The notes: a model not told the origin generated them from the letters alone. A stretch of DNA of 38,679 nucleotides from Lachnospiraceae bacterium UBA1778 (GCA_002315255.1 DCGM01000023.1:1-38679), one strand, 5' to 3'; shown: positions 24,495 through 32,978, numbered from the stretch's first letter. Numbers and translations: made by a program.

Positions 24495-26489
24495 TTGTCG
24501 TACCGTCTATTGGAAACCGACCCGTATCTTAAAGAATATGAAGAGGATATCGCGCTTCGCGTATCCGATTATCAGAAAAAGAAGGCGGAACTTTTAAAAG
24601 GTGCCGCGTGCCTTACTGATTTTGCGAATGGCTACCGCTATTTCGGACTTCAGCGGACAGAAGACGGAAAAGAGGTCTTCCGCGAATGGGCGCCGGGCGC
24701 AGAGAAAGTCTGCCTGATCGGTGATTTTAACGATTGGAATCTGACTTCCCATCCGTTAAAGCGGTTGGAAAACGGTGTCTTTGAGATCACATTGGATGAA
24801 CCGATGCGGGACGGCCAGAAGTATAAGCTTTCTGTCACGCGCGAGGGCGAAACGTTCGAACGGATCCCTTCCTACGCGGAGTATGTGACGCAGGATCACG
24901 AGTCCTGGATCTGGTCCGCAGAGGTCCATGATGCCGCAACATGCTATGAGTGGCAATGTCCTTCCCCCACGGAAGAGCCCGCGGCGCCGCTTATCTACGA
25001 GTGCCATATCGGAATGGCGCAGGACCAGTACGGCATTGGCACCTATACAGAATTCCGCGAGCGCATTCTGCCGCGTATTATCGAAGATGGCTACAATACG
25101 ATCCAGATCATGGCGATTATGGAGCACCCGTATTATGCGTCTTTTGGCTATCAGGTCTCGAGCTTCTTTGCCGCTTCTTCGCGGTTCGGAACGCCGGAGG
25201 AACTGAAGGCGCTGATTGACGAGGCGCACCGGAACGGAATCCGTGTCCTTTTAGATATCGTCCATTCGCACGCGGTCGGAAACGAACGCGAAGGACTGGC
25301 GCGCTTCGACGGGACCGGGTATCAGTATTTCCACGAGGGCCCGCGCGGCCAGCACCCCGCATGGGGCACAAAACTTTTTAACTACGGAAAAAATGAAGTC
25401 CTTCATTTTCTCCTTTCGAATTTAAAATTCTGGCAGGAGGAATACCGCTTCGACGGCTTCCGTTTTGACGGCGTCACCTCCATGCTTTACTTAGATCACG
25501 GGCTTGGCAGCAATTTCGACTCCTATAAGAAGTATTTTTCGATGAATACGGATGTCGAAGCGGTAACCTATCTGATGCTCGCAAACGAACTGGTCCACTC
25601 GGTCAATCCGAACGCGATTACGATTGCGGAAGATATGTCCGGAATGCCCGGCATGTGCCGGCCGATCGCGGATGGCGGAATTGGCTTCGACTATCGCCTT
25701 CAGATGGGCGCACCGGACCTTTGGGTGCGGATTCTTAAAGAATGCCGGGACGAGGATTGGGACCTTTGGCAGATTTTCTATGAGCTTTCCGGCAAACGCC
25801 CGATGGAAAAGACCATCAGTTATGCCGAATCGCATGATCAGGCATTGGTCGGCGATAAGACGATCATGTTCCGCCTTTGCGACGCGGAGATGTACCGCGG
25901 AATGTGCAAAACCACCCAGGACAATGCAGTCATTGACCGGGGAATAGCACTTCATAAGATTATCCGGCTTCTCACCTTCTCGCTTGCAGGCGACGGCTAT
26001 TTAAACTTTATGGGCAATGAATTCGGCCACCCGGAATGGATCGACTTCCCGCGCGAGGGGAACGGCTGGTCGTATCATTTCTGCAGACGCCAGTGGCACC
26101 TTCATGACGACCCGGAACTGAAATATGAACTCTTAAACGCATTCGACGAAGAGATGCTGAAGCTCGAGAGCCGTTTCGGAATTTATCGCGCAGAGCCGCA
26201 CAACCTGTGGGTCCATCAGGGCGATAAGGTGATGGTCTACGAGCGTGCAGAACTCGTTTTCGCAGTCAATCTTCATCCGACGCGTTCCTACACGGGCTAT
26301 TTTATCCCGACGCTTGACCCCGGCGAATACGAGGTCCTTCTGAACACGGATGACAAAGAGTTCGGCGGATATGGCCGCGTGAATGACACGATGACCTATC
26401 ACGCAGGATCTTATGGAATGGATCTGAACGGCTTGCTCGGGTATCTCCCCAGCCGGACGGCGATCGTGTTCCGGAAGAAGAAAAAGTGA
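24495..26489 (+). CDS. glgB: 1,4-alpha-glucan branching enzyme, eukaryotic-type GH13
   Basis: The enzyme makes alpha-1,6 branches in glycogen. The 664-residue protein has an N-terminal CBM48 domain (FREWAPGAEKVCLIGDFNDW near residue 55-75), then a GH13 barrel. YECHIGMAQ and FGYQVSSFFAASSRFGTPEELK precede VLLDIVHSHA; the likely nucleophile is D325 in FRFDGVTSMLY, the acid/base is E379 in AEDMSGMPG, and the stabilising Asp is D448 in ESHDQ. A C-terminal beta domain ends the protein. The wording of these motifs (GVTSMLY, AEDMSGMP, VVHSHA-like) is that of the eukaryotic-type branching enzymes found in some bacteria, not of E. coli GlgB. The start is TTG at 24495, with GGAGG at 24482-24486. No other glycogen gene is next to it. 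Confidence 0.92.
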   Translation: MSYRLLETDPYLKEYEEDIALRVSDYQKKKAELLKGAACLTDFANGYRYFGLQRTEDGKEVFREWAPGAEKVCLIGDFNDWNLTSHPLKRLENGVFEITLDEPMRDGQKYKLSVTREGETFERIPSYAEYVTQDHESWIWSAEVHDAATCYEWQCPSPTEEPAAPLIYECHIGMAQDQYGIGTYTEFRERILPRIIEDGYNTIQIMAIMEHPYYASFGYQVSSFFAASSRFGTPEELKALIDEAHRNGIRVLLDIVHSHAVGNEREGLARFDGTGYQYFHEGPRGQHPAWGTKLFNYGKNEVLHFLLSNLKFWQEEYRFDGFRFDGVTSMLYLDHGLGSNFDSYKKYFSMNTDVEAVTYLMLANELVHSVNPNAITIAEDMSGMPGMCRPIADGGIGFDYRLQMGAPDLWVRILKECRDEDWDLWQIFYELSGKRPMEKTISYAESHDQALVGDKTIMFRLCDAEMYRGMCKTTQDNAVIDRGIALHKIIRLLTFSLAGDGYLNFMGNEFGHPEWIDFPREGNGWSYHFCRRQWHLHDDPELKYELLNAFDEEMLKLESRFGIYRAEPHNLWVHQGDKVMVYERAELVFAVNLHPTRSYTGYFIPTLDPGEYEVLLNTDDKEFGGYGRVNDTMTYHAGSYGMDLNGLLGYLPSRTAIVFRKKKK

Positions 26490-26515
26490 TAAACTCATAA
26501 GAGTTTTCAAATACC

Positions 26516-26529
26516 GACAGTTTACTGTC
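26516..26529. promoter_or_regulatory. Short palindrome before the antiporter gene
   Basis: GACAGT and ACTGTC form a 6-bp inverted repeat with a 2-base centre, 36 bases before the antiporter start. It could be an operator. An AT-rich hairpin (AAACTC...GAGTTTT, about 26491-26507) lies just upstream and may be a weak terminator for glgB. Neither is certain. Confidence 0.3.
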
Positions 26530-26564
26530 AAATAATCTTTCATACGAGGCATAAAACAAAAAAA

Positions 26565-27935
26565 ATGAATACGTTGTTATCGCTTTCGATTGCGATTCTG
26601 GCAGGTCTTATGATGACCCGCGTGTTTAAACCGTTACGGCTTCCGTCTGTAACGTCGTACTTGATTGCTGGTGTTTTAGTCGGGCCGTTCGTGCTTGGAC
26701 GGCTGGGAGTTCCCGGACTCGGTTTTACGACCGAAACGGATGTGGACAATTTATCATTGGTATCCGATGTGGCGCTTGCATTTATCGCATTCTCCATCGG
26801 ATCTGAATTCCGGCTTTCCGAGCTGAAAAAGACAGGAAAGCAGACCTTAGTCATCGGCGTAGTGCAGGCTCTTACGGCAGCGGCGCTCGTGACCGGCGCG
26901 CTTCTCGCACTTCATGCATTCTTCCCGGAGAAGATTTCTGTGCCGCAATGCCTGACGCTTGGCGCTATCGCAACTGCGACAGCTCCGGCAGCCACCTTGA
27001 TGGTCGTCCGTGAGTATAAGGCAAAGGGCGAACTGACGTCGCTCCTTCTCCCGATCGTCGCACTCGATGATGCGGTTGGTCTCGTCGTTTTCGCCATCCT
27101 TTTCGGTATTTCGAAGACGATTTCGACCGGGCACACCGAGTTGATCGCTGTTATTTTGAACCCATTGATCGAGATTATTCTCTCATTGGGGCTCGGCGCA
27201 TTGATGGGCTGGATTCTGACTCAGATCGAGAAAATGTTCCATTCGAACACGAACCGTCTCAACATGACGATCGCATTTGTCTTCCTGACGGCCGCACTGT
27301 CAATGATGGAATTCGAGATCGGACCGGTCACGATCGGCTTCTCGTCGCTCCTGACCTGCATGATGTTAGGAACGGTTTTCTGTAACTGCTGTCCGCTTTC
27401 CGCAGACCTTATGGCGGCGAGCGACAAGTGGACGTCTCCGCTTCTCGCGCTCTTCTTTGTCGTAAGCGGCGCAGGGCTGGAACTCTCCGTCTTTACAGAC
27501 TGGTTTGTCGTGCTGATCGGCATCGTTTATATCGTGACGCGTTGCCTCGGCAAGTATTTCGGCGCGCGGGAATCCGCGCGGATGATGCATTGCTCGAAGA
27601 GCGTGCAGAAGAATCTCGGAATCACACTCTTCCCGCAGGCAGGCGTGGCGCTCGGGATGTGCGCGCTCGCTATGGAGATCGGTCCGGAAGGGAACCTGAT
27701 CCGAAATATCACTTTATTCGCTATTCTGATCTATGAACTGATCGGCCCGGTAATGACGCGCGATGCGCTCACGCGGGCAGGCGATATCACCGAGAAGCCG
27801 GAGAGCGTCAAGAACCGGCGCGCGAATCGTCTTTTAGAACTGGCACGCTTGAAGAAAGCCGAATCCGCTGTGGGAGACGAGAAGACTCCAGCAGGAAACG
27901 AAAACGCTGATGGTACTAACGAGGATATGAAATAA
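26565..27935 (+). CDS. CPA2-type cation/proton antiporter
   Basis: The 456-residue protein has about 12 membrane helices up to residue 400 and a hydrophilic tail. LPSVTSYLIAGVLVGPFVLG near the N terminus and D168-D169 in VALDDAVGLVVFAI match the monovalent cation:proton antiporter 2 family (KefB/NapA/GerN-like). The paired Asp in the transport helix is the usual ion site. There is no RCK or USP domain after the membrane part, only about 55 charged residues (RRANRLLELARLKKAES...). The likely role is Na+ or K+/H+ exchange across the cytoplasmic membrane. The ATG at 26565 has only a weak GAGG at about 26546-26549, 15-16 bases away, so translation may be modest; the hydrophobic N terminus supports this start. 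Confidence 0.85.
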   Translation: MNTLLSLSIAILAGLMMTRVFKPLRLPSVTSYLIAGVLVGPFVLGRLGVPGLGFTTETDVDNLSLVSDVALAFIAFSIGSEFRLSELKKTGKQTLVIGVVQALTAAALVTGALLALHAFFPEKISVPQCLTLGAIATATAPAATLMVVREYKAKGELTSLLLPIVALDDAVGLVVFAILFGISKTISTGHTELIAVILNPLIEIILSLGLGALMGWILTQIEKMFHSNTNRLNMTIAFVFLTAALSMMEFEIGPVTIGFSSLLTCMMLGTVFCNCCPLSADLMAASDKWTSPLLALFFVVSGAGLELSVFTDWFVVLIGIVYIVTRCLGKYFGARESARMMHCSKSVQKNLGITLFPQAGVALGMCALAMEIGPEGNLIRNITLFAILIYELIGPVMTRDALTRAGDITEKPESVKNRRANRLLELARLKKAESAVGDEKTPAGNENADGTNEDMK

Positions 27936-28027
27936 GACTCGAAACAGTAGGCTGAATCGGGCGAACTGCCTGCGGGGCAGACGGCCTAACGAGAAAGCGA
28001 CGCAGCCATTGGCTTAAAGAGGAATCC

Positions 28028-28867
28028 ATGTCAAAGAGCAATGCTAATTTTGTCAATCTTTTAAAGGAAATCTGTGCGGAGGAGGAAATCCGTCTCGAAT
28101 CCTTTTCCGACGAATGGGCGCACCGTCTCTCGAAAAACGGGCGCGACGCGTTCATCTTAGGCTTTCAGTTTCCGCTAAACCGCGCCTCTTCTAAGGAAGT
28201 CTGCCAGGATAAGGCGATCACCTATGAAGCACTCGCGGCGGCAGGAATTTCCGCGGTCGAGCATTATTTTTATCCGTCGTTCGCGACGCGCGAGGGAAAC
28301 GGTATTTATCGGCCGGTCTCCTTCGCATTGGACCTTCTCCGGCGCGACGGTAAAATCGTCTTAAAAGATAATCAGGGGACGGGCGGAAACCGCGTCTATC
28401 TCGCCGAGAATGAACAGGAGTTCAATGATACGCTCGAGATGATCCACTCTTACACTTATGGTGCGTGTGTTTCTCCGTTCTATGAAATCCGGGAAGAATA
28501 CAGGGTAATCATGCTTGCGGGGCGCCCGCAGCTCATTATCCGGAAGGACCGGCAGTATGAGACGGACGAGAACGGCGAAAAGCATTACCTGACATGGAAA
28601 CATAACCTCGGACAGGGAGCGACCGGTGTCGTTCAGACATCGGGAAAGCTTAAGAAGGCACTCGGACCGATTGCAAAAGAAGTCGTGCGGGCACTCGATA
28701 TGGAGTTCTGCTCTGTCGATATCATTGACACGAAAGACGGGCTGAAAGTGCTGGAGGTGAACGGCGGCGTGATGATGGAGCATTTTTCCGGGCAGAATGA
28801 AGAATGCCGCGCCATCGCGAAAGGGATTTACCGGAAGGCCATCAAAAAGGCGCTGCGGATCCGATAA
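28028..28867 (+). CDS. RimK-like ATP-grasp protein
   Basis: The protein has 279 residues. IVLKDNQGTGGNRVYLAEN (near residue 113-131) gives the ATP-binding lysine and Gly-rich loop. EEYRVIMLAGRPQLIIRK and FCSVDIIDTKDGLKVLEVNGGVMMEHF form the C-terminal ATP-grasp half, with the Mg-binding E and N in LEVNGG. ATP-grasp enzymes join a carboxylate to an amine or thiol through an acyl phosphate. The substrate is unknown; amino-acid or peptide ligation is the family norm for RimK-like members. AAAGAGG precedes the ATG at 28028. A 47-residue protein follows and could be its substrate or partner (inference). Confidence 0.8.
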   Translation: MSKSNANFVNLLKEICAEEEIRLESFSDEWAHRLSKNGRDAFILGFQFPLNRASSKEVCQDKAITYEALAAAGISAVEHYFYPSFATREGNGIYRPVSFALDLLRRDGKIVLKDNQGTGGNRVYLAENEQEFNDTLEMIHSYTYGACVSPFYEIREEYRVIMLAGRPQLIIRKDRQYETDENGEKHYLTWKHNLGQGATGVVQTSGKLKKALGPIAKEVVRALDMEFCSVDIIDTKDGLKVLEVNGGVMMEHFSGQNEECRAIAKGIYRKAIKKALRIR

Positions 28868-28923
28868 CCGAAGATCGAGCAAACCGAAAACCGAGATAAC
28901 CGAAAAACGAGTGAACCGAAGGG
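28866..28923 (+). repeat. 16-bp tandem repeat, about 3.6 copies
   Basis: Units start at 28866, 28882, 28898 and 28914, each opening AACCGAA and mostly continuing to a CGAG. The first unit overlaps the TAA stop of the ATP-grasp gene. The array ends 15 bases before the GGAGG of the next small gene. As with the repeat after lgt, it starts at a stop codon with UAACCG and fills the intergenic gap. Confidence 0.85.
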
Positions 28924-28948
28924 ATAAAAGATCAAAACGGAGGGTAAT

Positions 28949-29092
28949 ATGATCAATTTTGATGAAGAGATCAAAAAATTCAAACCGAGTCTGGAAGTGG
29001 AAAACACGGACCAGGCGATCCGCGAAGAGAATGAAAAGGACATGGTCGATCTGATGATCGAAATGATGAACGAATATCGCGAGAACCATTAA
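28949..29092 (+). CDS. Small acidic protein of 47 residues
   Basis: The ATG at 28949 has ACGGAGGG just upstream, and the frame runs to TAA at 29090-29092. The product starts MINFDEEIKKFKPSLEVEN and is highly charged, helical and acidic, with a Met-rich stretch (DMVDLMIEMMNEY). There is no membrane helix and no known family. The good ribosome site, the codon use and the tight packing against the next gene (12 bases) support a real gene. It may be a partner or substrate of the ATP-grasp protein. Confidence 0.7.
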   Translation: MINFDEEIKKFKPSLEVENTDQAIREENEKDMVDLMIEMMNEYRENH

Positions 29093-29104
29093 TCGGAGGA
29101 AGCC

Positions 29105-30619
29105 ATGTATTGTTACAGATGTAACGGAACGGTCGATATGCAGAAGCAGGTCTGCCCGAAATGCGGCGCAGACTTACATATGTTTAAAAAGATCGTCTCC
29201 GCGTCCAACCGCTATTATAACTACGGCCTTGCAAAAGCGCGTGCGCGCGACCTTACCGGCGCCCGCGACGCGTTAAGAACGAGCATCTCCCTTTATAAAC
29301 GGAATATTCCTGCGCGGAACCTTTTAGGACTCGTCTATTATGCGATGGGTGAGTCGGCAGAAGGGCTGAAGCAGTGGATGCTCTCGAAGAGCTTCGCTGA
29401 AGGGAATAACCTGGCCGACCGGTATATCGGCTTAATGCGTCGGAATATGCATGACCTCGATTCTGAGGGAAACGGCATCCGGAAGTTCAACCAGGCGCTG
29501 ACGTATGCGAATTCAGACGCGCGCGACATGGCGGTCATCCAGCTGAAAAAGGTCATTTCTGTCCATAAAAATATGACGAAGGCCTACAATCTTCTGGCGC
29601 TTCTCTATATGGAAGCCGGGCGGCCTGTGCTGGCGCGAAAGGTCTTAAAGCGCTGCCTTGCCATTGACTGCGGAAACACGCAGGCGCTCGCTTACTTAAA
29701 AGAAATGGACGAAATGGAAGCCGACAATGAAGGCGGCCGGTCGCTTGGCACCGTCGGCGAAGAAGACCGCGAGCAGCTCGTCATCCCGGTCCGGTTCCGT
29801 GATTTCGGATCATATCTTTCGAACTCCGTCTACGTTCTCCTCGGCGTGGCGCTCGGAATTCTGATTTCCTGGTTCGTCATTGTCCCGGGACGCGTCAAGG
29901 AAGAATCCGACAAAAACGCGAACCATATCCAGTCGCTTTCGGAGCAGATCAATAATCTCCAGCAGTCGCTTGACGTGCTGGAAACCCATGAGGAACCGAT
30001 CGGAACGATCGCGCCGACCGAAGAAGAAACCGTTTCGGAAAGCAGCAAGGGCCCGGTCGCAGAAGAGAGCTTCTTTGATCTCTCCGGCACCGTCAGCTGG
30101 CAGAAGAATCAGGAAATGATCAACCGGCTGGTCCTCCAGTGGACGCAGACGTTTGACTATACGGAAACCGGACGCCTTTTCCGCCTGACCGATCCTGAAA
30201 AGCTCAGTAAGGTCAATGAGCAGCACTACCGGGATCTCGTCAGCATCCTTCTCTCGCAGGACGCGTACACGAAGATTCACGAGAAGGCGGACAATCTGGA
30301 ATATAAAGAGCAGTATGAGAAAGCTGCGATGACATTTGACACATTGATCTACCTCCATCCGGAGGACGTCACCGTCCGCCGTCTCGCAGGCATCTGCTAC
30401 GAACGCGCAGGGCTGAGCGAAAAGGCCGCGAACCGGTATTGGCAGGCGGCAGTCCTCTTCCCGGAAACCGAGGAGGGCATCGAGTGTAAAGAAAAGTACC
30501 TGTCAATGACCGGAAAAACGGAGCTTCCGGACCTTCCGGACGAGGATACGATCGCCAAAGAGACGCGGGCGCTTACGACGAAAGAGTTCCTGGATGCGAT
30601 CAAATCAGTCGATCAATGA
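29105..30619 (+). CDS. Zinc-ribbon and TPR protein with a central membrane helix
   Basis: The protein has 504 residues. The N terminus holds a zinc ribbon (C3-x2-C6 and C17-x2-C20). About residues 35-205 are TPR-like helical hairpins (YGLAKARARDLTGARDALR, AYNLLALLYMEAGRPVLAR). One membrane helix lies at about 239-260 (YVLLGVALGILISWFVIVP). A coiled coil (HIQSLSEQINNLQQSLDVL) and an acidic linker follow. A second TPR group (about 395-470, including AGICYERAGLSEKAANRYW) lies on the other side of the membrane. The layout suggests a scaffold linking cytoplasmic and external protein contacts. I cannot name a family. AGGAAG lies just upstream of the ATG, and a terminator follows. Confidence 0.8.
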   Translation: MYCYRCNGTVDMQKQVCPKCGADLHMFKKIVSASNRYYNYGLAKARARDLTGARDALRTSISLYKRNIPARNLLGLVYYAMGESAEGLKQWMLSKSFAEGNNLADRYIGLMRRNMHDLDSEGNGIRKFNQALTYANSDARDMAVIQLKKVISVHKNMTKAYNLLALLYMEAGRPVLARKVLKRCLAIDCGNTQALAYLKEMDEMEADNEGGRSLGTVGEEDREQLVIPVRFRDFGSYLSNSVYVLLGVALGILISWFVIVPGRVKEESDKNANHIQSLSEQINNLQQSLDVLETHEEPIGTIAPTEEETVSESSKGPVAEESFFDLSGTVSWQKNQEMINRLVLQWTQTFDYTETGRLFRLTDPEKLSKVNEQHYRDLVSILLSQDAYTKIHEKADNLEYKEQYEKAAMTFDTLIYLHPEDVTVRRLAGICYERAGLSEKAANRYWQAAVLFPETEEGIECKEKYLSMTGKTELPDLPDEDTIAKETRALTTKEFLDAIKSVDQ

Positions 30620-30662
30620 CGCCAGAATGGTAAATGGAAAATGATATAAGAATGAACACAGG

Positions 30663-30689
30663 AAAAGGGCTTGACGAAGCCCTTTTCTT
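30663..30689 (+). terminator. Rho-independent terminator
   Basis: Arms 30663-30672 and 30677-30686 pair perfectly around GACG and end in TTTTCTTG. It closes the lgt to TPR gene group. Confidence 0.88.
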
Positions 30690-30709
30690 GTGTTAAAGTG
30701 ATAAGGCGT

Positions 30710-30739
30710 CTGATTTTCAGGAGTAGTGCGCTCTATAAG
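30710..30739 (+). promoter_or_regulatory. Possible weak promoter before rpmG
   Basis: TATAAG (30734-30739) has a poor -35 (CTGATT, 30710-30715) at 18 bases. The gap of 185 bases between the TPR gene and rpmG must hold a promoter, since a terminator precedes it, but this is only the best candidate. Confidence 0.3.
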
Positions 30740-30804
30740 TGCGCCCTTTTGAAGGTCAGCGCTGTGAATGCCTGTTCACAAAATAATTGATGGAGGTAAA
30801 AATC

Positions 30805-30954
30805 ATGCGAGTAAGAATTACCCTTGAATGTACCGAATGCCATCAGCGTAATTACAATCTGACGAAGGAAAAGAAGAACCATCCGGAGCGGATGGAAACG
30901 AAGAAGTATTGCAGATTCTGTCAGAGACATACGGCTCACAAAGAAACAAAGTGA
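30805..30954 (+). CDS. rpmG: 50S ribosomal protein L33
   Basis: This protein has 49 residues. It starts MRVRITLECTECHQRNY and has the paired CxxC sites (C9-x2-C12 and C36-x2-C39, in YCRFCQRH) of the zinc-binding form of L33, with the end HTAHKETK. GGAGG lies at 30792-30796. It is followed at once by secE and nusG, the usual order in Firmicutes. Confidence 0.95.
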   Translation: MRVRITLECTECHQRNYNLTKEKKNHPERMETKKYCRFCQRHTAHKETK

Positions 30955-30963
30955 GGTGTAATT

Positions 30964-31173
30964 ATGGCTGAGAACACGGGAAAGAAAAATGCGTTAGTCG
31001 AATTTTTCAAAGGCCTGAAAGCAGAATTCCTGAAGATCAAGTGGCCGACCAAAGGCCAGATCGCGAAGCAGACAGTTGCTGTTGTGATCATCTCCGTAAT
31101 TCTGTGCGTATTCATCGTCCTGTTTGATTTAGCATTACAGTATGGAATCAAACTCCTTGGAACGATCTTCTAA
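30964..31173 (+). CDS. secE: Preprotein translocase subunit SecE
   Basis: The protein has 69 residues. The amphipathic segment FFKGLKAEFLKIKWPTKGQI holds the SecE hallmark (K-x-W-P-T/S). One membrane helix (about 38-62) follows. SecE clamps SecY in the protein-conducting channel. GAGGTG before the ATG overlaps the rpmG stop region. It is co-transcribed with nusG. Confidence 0.96.
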   Translation: MAENTGKKNALVEFFKGLKAEFLKIKWPTKGQIAKQTVAVVIISVILCVFIVLFDLALQYGIKLLGTIF

Positions 31174-31184
31174 GAGGAGGACGT

Positions 31185-31703
31185 ATGGAAGAGGCTAAGT
31201 GGTACGTGGCTCATACTTATTCCGGGTATGAGAACAAAGTGAAAGTTGATATCGAACAGACGATTGAAAACCGTAATCTTGCAGATCAGATTCTGGAAGT
31301 AACAGTACCGACTGAGCGGGTCATTGAAGTCAAAAACGGCGTAAAAAAAGCCGTTGAGCGGAAACTGTTCCCCGGCTATGTTCTCGTTCATATGGTTATG
31401 AACGATGAAACCTGGTATGTCGTACGGAACACCCGCGGCGTGACCGGATTTGTCGGACCGGGATCGAAACCGGTTCCCCTTTCTGAAACCGAAATGCAGG
31501 GTCTGGGAATGGGCTTTAAGAAGGACGTCATCGTGGACTACGAAGAGGGCGACGAAGTCATTGCGATTTCTGGCGCTTGGCGCGACACGGTCGGCATCAT
31601 AAAAGCGATCAATAACCAGAAGCAGACGGTTACAATCATGGTCGATATGTTTGGCCGGGAGACTCCGGTTGAACTCGGCTTCACGGAAGTAAAAAAGAAG
31701 TAA
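31185..31703 (+). CDS. nusG: Transcription termination/antitermination factor NusG
   Basis: The protein has 172 residues, the usual length. The NGN domain starts EEAKWYVAHTYSGYENKV and includes RKLFPGYVLVHMVMNDETWY and VRNTRGVTGFVG. The C-terminal KOW domain is at about 122-170 (GDEVIAISGAWRDTVGII). It binds RNA polymerase and modulates pausing and termination. AAGAGGAGG lies just upstream of the ATG at 31185. Confidence 0.97.
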   Translation: MEEAKWYVAHTYSGYENKVKVDIEQTIENRNLADQILEVTVPTERVIEVKNGVKKAVERKLFPGYVLVHMVMNDETWYVVRNTRGVTGFVGPGSKPVPLSETEMQGLGMGFKKDVIVDYEEGDEVIAISGAWRDTVGIIKAINNQKQTVTIMVDMFGRETPVELGFTEVKKK

Positions 31704-31728
31704 AAAGAACATCGGCTGTAAGCTGATG

Positions 31729-31771
31729 GTGGGAGGGACCTGGTTGCGACCGGTTTTCCCGCAATTACCAC
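31729..31771 (+). promoter_or_regulatory. L1-type ribosomal protein leader before rplK
   Basis: GTGGGAGGG (31729-31737) and TACCAC (31766-31771) bracket an inner hairpin (ACC-T-GGT-TGCG-ACC-GGT). GTGG and CCAC can close the outer stem. A closely similar element lies before rplA. The shape resembles the L1-binding site in 23S rRNA that is mimicked in L11-L1 operon leaders, so feedback by L1 is likely (inference). Confidence 0.6.
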
Positions 31772-31788
31772 ATTAGGAGGAAGCCAAA

Positions 31789-32214
31789 ATGGCAAAGAAA
31801 ATCGAAGGATTTATCAAGTTACAGATTGCTGCCGGCAAAGCTACACCGGCACCGCCAGTAGGACCGGCTTTAGGTCAGCATGGCGTTAATATTGTTCAGT
31901 TCACGAAAGAATTCAATGCGAAGACGGCTGATAAGGGTGATACCATCATTCCGGTCATCATCACGGTTTATGCAGATAAGAGCTTCACGTTCGTCTGCAA
32001 GACACCGCCGGCAGCTGTTCTGATTAAGAAGGCTTGCAAGATCCAGTCCGGTTCGGGTGCTCCGAATAAGACGAAGGTCGCTCAGCTTTCGAAAGCAGAT
32101 CTCCGCGCTATCGCAGAAACGAAGATGCCTGATCTCAATGCAGCATCTGTAGAAGCAGCAGAGCGCATGATCGCAGGTACCGCTCGCTCGATGGGCGTTA
32201 CCGTTGAACAGTAA
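31789..32214 (+). CDS. rplK: 50S ribosomal protein L11
   Basis: The protein has 141 residues. KLQIAAGKATPAPPVGPALG is the conserved N-terminal domain, and the C-terminal rRNA-binding domain includes KAACKIQSGSG-type sequence and ends RMIAGTARSMGVTVEQ. L11 forms the GTPase-associated centre of the large subunit. The ribosome site is AGGAGG at 31775-31780. Confidence 0.98.
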   Translation: MAKKIEGFIKLQIAAGKATPAPPVGPALGQHGVNIVQFTKEFNAKTADKGDTIIPVIITVYADKSFTFVCKTPPAAVLIKKACKIQSGSGAPNKTKVAQLSKADLRAIAETKMPDLNAASVEAAERMIAGTARSMGVTVEQ

Positions 32215-32238
32215 ATCGTCAGTTTCATAAATAGGAGC

Positions 32239-32267
32239 GTGGGAGGGGTTATACCCGAAAATACCAC
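32239..32267 (+). promoter_or_regulatory. L1-type ribosomal protein leader before rplA
   Basis: GTGGGAGG (from 32239) and TACCAC (32262-32267) repeat the ends of the element before rplK, with a shorter inner hairpin (GGG...CCC). The GGAGG of rplA follows at once, so L1 binding here could block its own translation (inference). Confidence 0.6.
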
Positions 32268-32282
32268 TTGGAGGATTTTATA

Positions 32283-32978
32283 ATGAAAAGAGGAAAAAAG
32301 TATCAGGAGTCTGCAAAGCTTGTAGACCGCACAGTACTTTATGATGCAGCAGATGCCATTGACATTGTCAAGAAGGCAGCAAATGCAAAGTTTAATGAAA
32401 CCGTTGAAATGCACATCCGTACGGGTTGCGACGGACGTCATGCGGAACAGCAGATCCGTGGCGCAGTCGTTCTTCCGAACGGTACCGGTAAGACTGTCCG
32501 TGTCCTTGTTTTCGCTAAGGGCGCGAAGTTGGATGAGGCTACTGCAGCTGGCGCTGATTTCGTCGGCGGCGAGGAACTGATCCCGAAGATCCAGAACGAA
32601 GGCTGGTTTGAATTTGACGTTGTCGTCGCTACCCCGGATATGATGGGTGTCGTCGGACGTTTAGGCCGTGTCCTCGGACCGAAGGGCTTAATGCCGAACC
32701 CGAAGGCAGGAACCGTTACCATGGATGTAGCAAATGCTATTAAGGATATCAAAGCCGGTAAGATCGAGTATCGTCTCGACAAGGCTAACATTATCCATGT
32801 TCCGGTAGGTAAAGTTTCCTTCACGAACGAACAGCTCGTTGAGAACTTCCAGACGATTATTGATGCGATCAATAAGGCTCGTCCGGCAGCTGTTAAGGGC
32901 CAGTATTTAAAGAGCGTTACCTTAGCTTCTACGATGGGTCCTGGCGTCAAGCTGAACGTCGTTAAGTTACAGGGTTGA
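32283..32978 (+). CDS. rplA: 50S ribosomal protein L1
   Basis: The protein has 231 residues. I use the ATG at 32283 because GGAGG sits at 32270-32274; an in-frame TTG at 32268 overlaps that site. MKRGKKYQES, the VRVLVFAKG strand, GVVGRLGRVLGPKGLMPNPK and the C-terminal STMGPGVKLN are typical. L1 forms the stalk at the tRNA exit site and is a translational repressor of the L11-L1 unit. Its gene is followed by a terminator rather than by rplJ and rplL. Confidence 0.98.
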   Translation: MKRGKKYQESAKLVDRTVLYDAADAIDIVKKAANAKFNETVEMHIRTGCDGRHAEQQIRGAVVLPNGTGKTVRVLVFAKGAKLDEATAAGADFVGGEELIPKIQNEGWFEFDVVVATPDMMGVVGRLGRVLGPKGLMPNPKAGTVTMDVANAIKDIKAGKIEYRLDKANIIHVPVGKVSFTNEQLVENFQTIIDAINKARPAAVKGQYLKSVTLASTMGPGVKLNVVKLQG

